Assembly: GCA_003230355.1 (NCBI GenBank)
Contig: QIDD01000018.1
Span: 1 to 14,192 of the forward strand
Direction of reading: 5' to 3'
DNA: 14,192 nucleotides
Origin: Methanobacteriota archaeon
Lineage (GTDB): Archaea; Hydrothermarchaeota; Hydrothermarchaeia; Hydrothermarchaeales; SZUA-236
The notes beneath the pieces were generated by a model. It was not told the origin of the DNA and ran no database searches. It saw nothing but the letters and a program-made list of their open reading frames with translations. Position numbers and translations under genes: made by a program. Of this stretch, positions 13,784 to 14,192 are shown piece after piece. Positions within the stretch are counted from its first letter, which is position 1. Each line of letters opens with the position of its first letter.

Positions 13784-14192
13784 ATGGAAGAAGGTGAAAT
13801 CGCAGCGGTCTTTGAAAATGTTGAGAGTGCGATAGAGGAGGGTAGATTCGAATCGGCGGGAAAGCTGGGTTTTTGGAAGGCTGTAACACTTGTGAAATCT
13901 GATAACGTGCTCGCCGAAAGATTCGGAGGCGCGGTTGGAAGAATAGACAAGAAACTTTTTGAATCCAGAACCGGAGCAAAACTGAGCTACACAACAGGAA
14001 CGCTTATCATGCTTGCGACAGCAGTCTTTGGACTTGCACTGCTCTACCTGGGAGCGGTCACAGAGGGAGCGTCGAGCACAGCCTACTTTTTGGCGTCGGC
14101 GCTTATACTTATGACAGCACTTCATCCAATATCACACATCATTGCGGCGCGGCGATTTGGGATCAGGTTTCACTTTTATTTTTTAAACGGCC
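13784..14192 (+). CDS. Membrane protein with HPxxH motif, M50-protease-like (3' end beyond the window)
   Basis: 136 residues are visible before the right edge. The first about 65 are soluble and charged (MEEGEIAAVFENVESAIEEG...), followed by two membrane helices (about 70-92 and 98-113) and then ALHPISHIIAARRFGIRFHFYFLNG. That last stretch looks like the zinc motif region of site-2 proteases (HExxH-AxxxGIxxxxYFLNGP), but with H114-P115-I-S-H118: both histidines are kept and the catalytic glutamate is replaced by proline. The downstream second motif is outside the window. It could be an inactive protease homologue (an iRhom-like case) or a membrane protein that merely binds metal. The start is fixed by gagggtgg just upstream of the ATG and by the TATA box. 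Confidence 0.7.
   Translation, partial: MEEGEIAAVFENVESAIEEGRFESAGKLGFWKAVTLVKSDNVLAERFGGAVGRIDKKLFESRTGAKLSYTTGTLIMLATAVFGLALLYLGAVTEGASSTAYFLASALILMTALHPISHIIAARRFGIRFHFYFLNG

Noticed and set aside
13608..13835. 75-codon forward ORF before the HPxxH protein
   Set aside because: Overlaps the real downstream gene in another frame, includes its TATA box, has no Shine-Dalgarno and no recognisable motif.
1..14192. A defence island, prophage or new multi-gene system
   Set aside because: Apart from the IS, the genes are metabolic, bioenergetic or membrane housekeeping families; no nuclease, toxin, reverse transcriptase or phage gene was found.

Overview
The window looks archaeal. It carries A-type ATP synthase subunits I, K and C, an F420-pathway enzyme (CofC), two archaeal-style PRC-barrel proteins and an STT3-like membrane glycosyltransferase. 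TATA-box promoters sit about 25 bases ahead of several starts, some of them apparently leaderless. A metV-metF pair (folate-type methylene-H4F reductase) lies directly ahead of cofC. A folate-type reductase beside F420 biosynthesis is what is known from Methanophagales (ANME-1) and relatives, where MetF is thought to stand in for Mer. That placement is an inference; no marker gene is present to prove it.

Layout. 1-355 (-): partial CBS-pair protein running off the left edge. 379-2058 (-): four-part PAPS-reductase-like protein (zinc ribbon, PUA, PP-loop ATPase, two [4Fe-4S]). 2154-4182 (+): voltage-gated K+ channel gene broken by a complete IS630-type element (2632-3806), whose transposase is split over two frames at an in-phase A7 slippery run. 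4298-5079 (+): PRC-barrel protein and nitroreductase, tightly coupled. 7234-5084 (-): metV-metF-cofC operon, convergent with the nitroreductase gene. 7481-7783 (+): second PRC-barrel protein. 7859-8914 (+): atpC. 11538-9166 (-): atpI-atpK. 11626-13227 (+): STT3-like GT-C protein. 13559-13341 (-): small acidic single-span membrane protein. 13784-right edge (+): membrane protein with an HPxxH version of the M50 (HExxH) signature.

How the genes work together. MetV and MetF should form a methylene-/methyl-tetrahydro(methano)pterin or folate oxidoreductase, and CofC makes the activated lactyl precursor of F420, so the operon ties C1 redox chemistry to cofactor supply. AtpI and AtpK belong to the membrane rotor/stator of the A-type ATP synthase and AtpC is the central-stalk connector; here C is on the opposite strand from I-K, and the other subunits are not in the window. 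The K+ channel is almost certainly dead. No tRNA, rRNA, CRISPR array or phage gene was seen. Promoter and terminator calls rest on reading motifs by eye.
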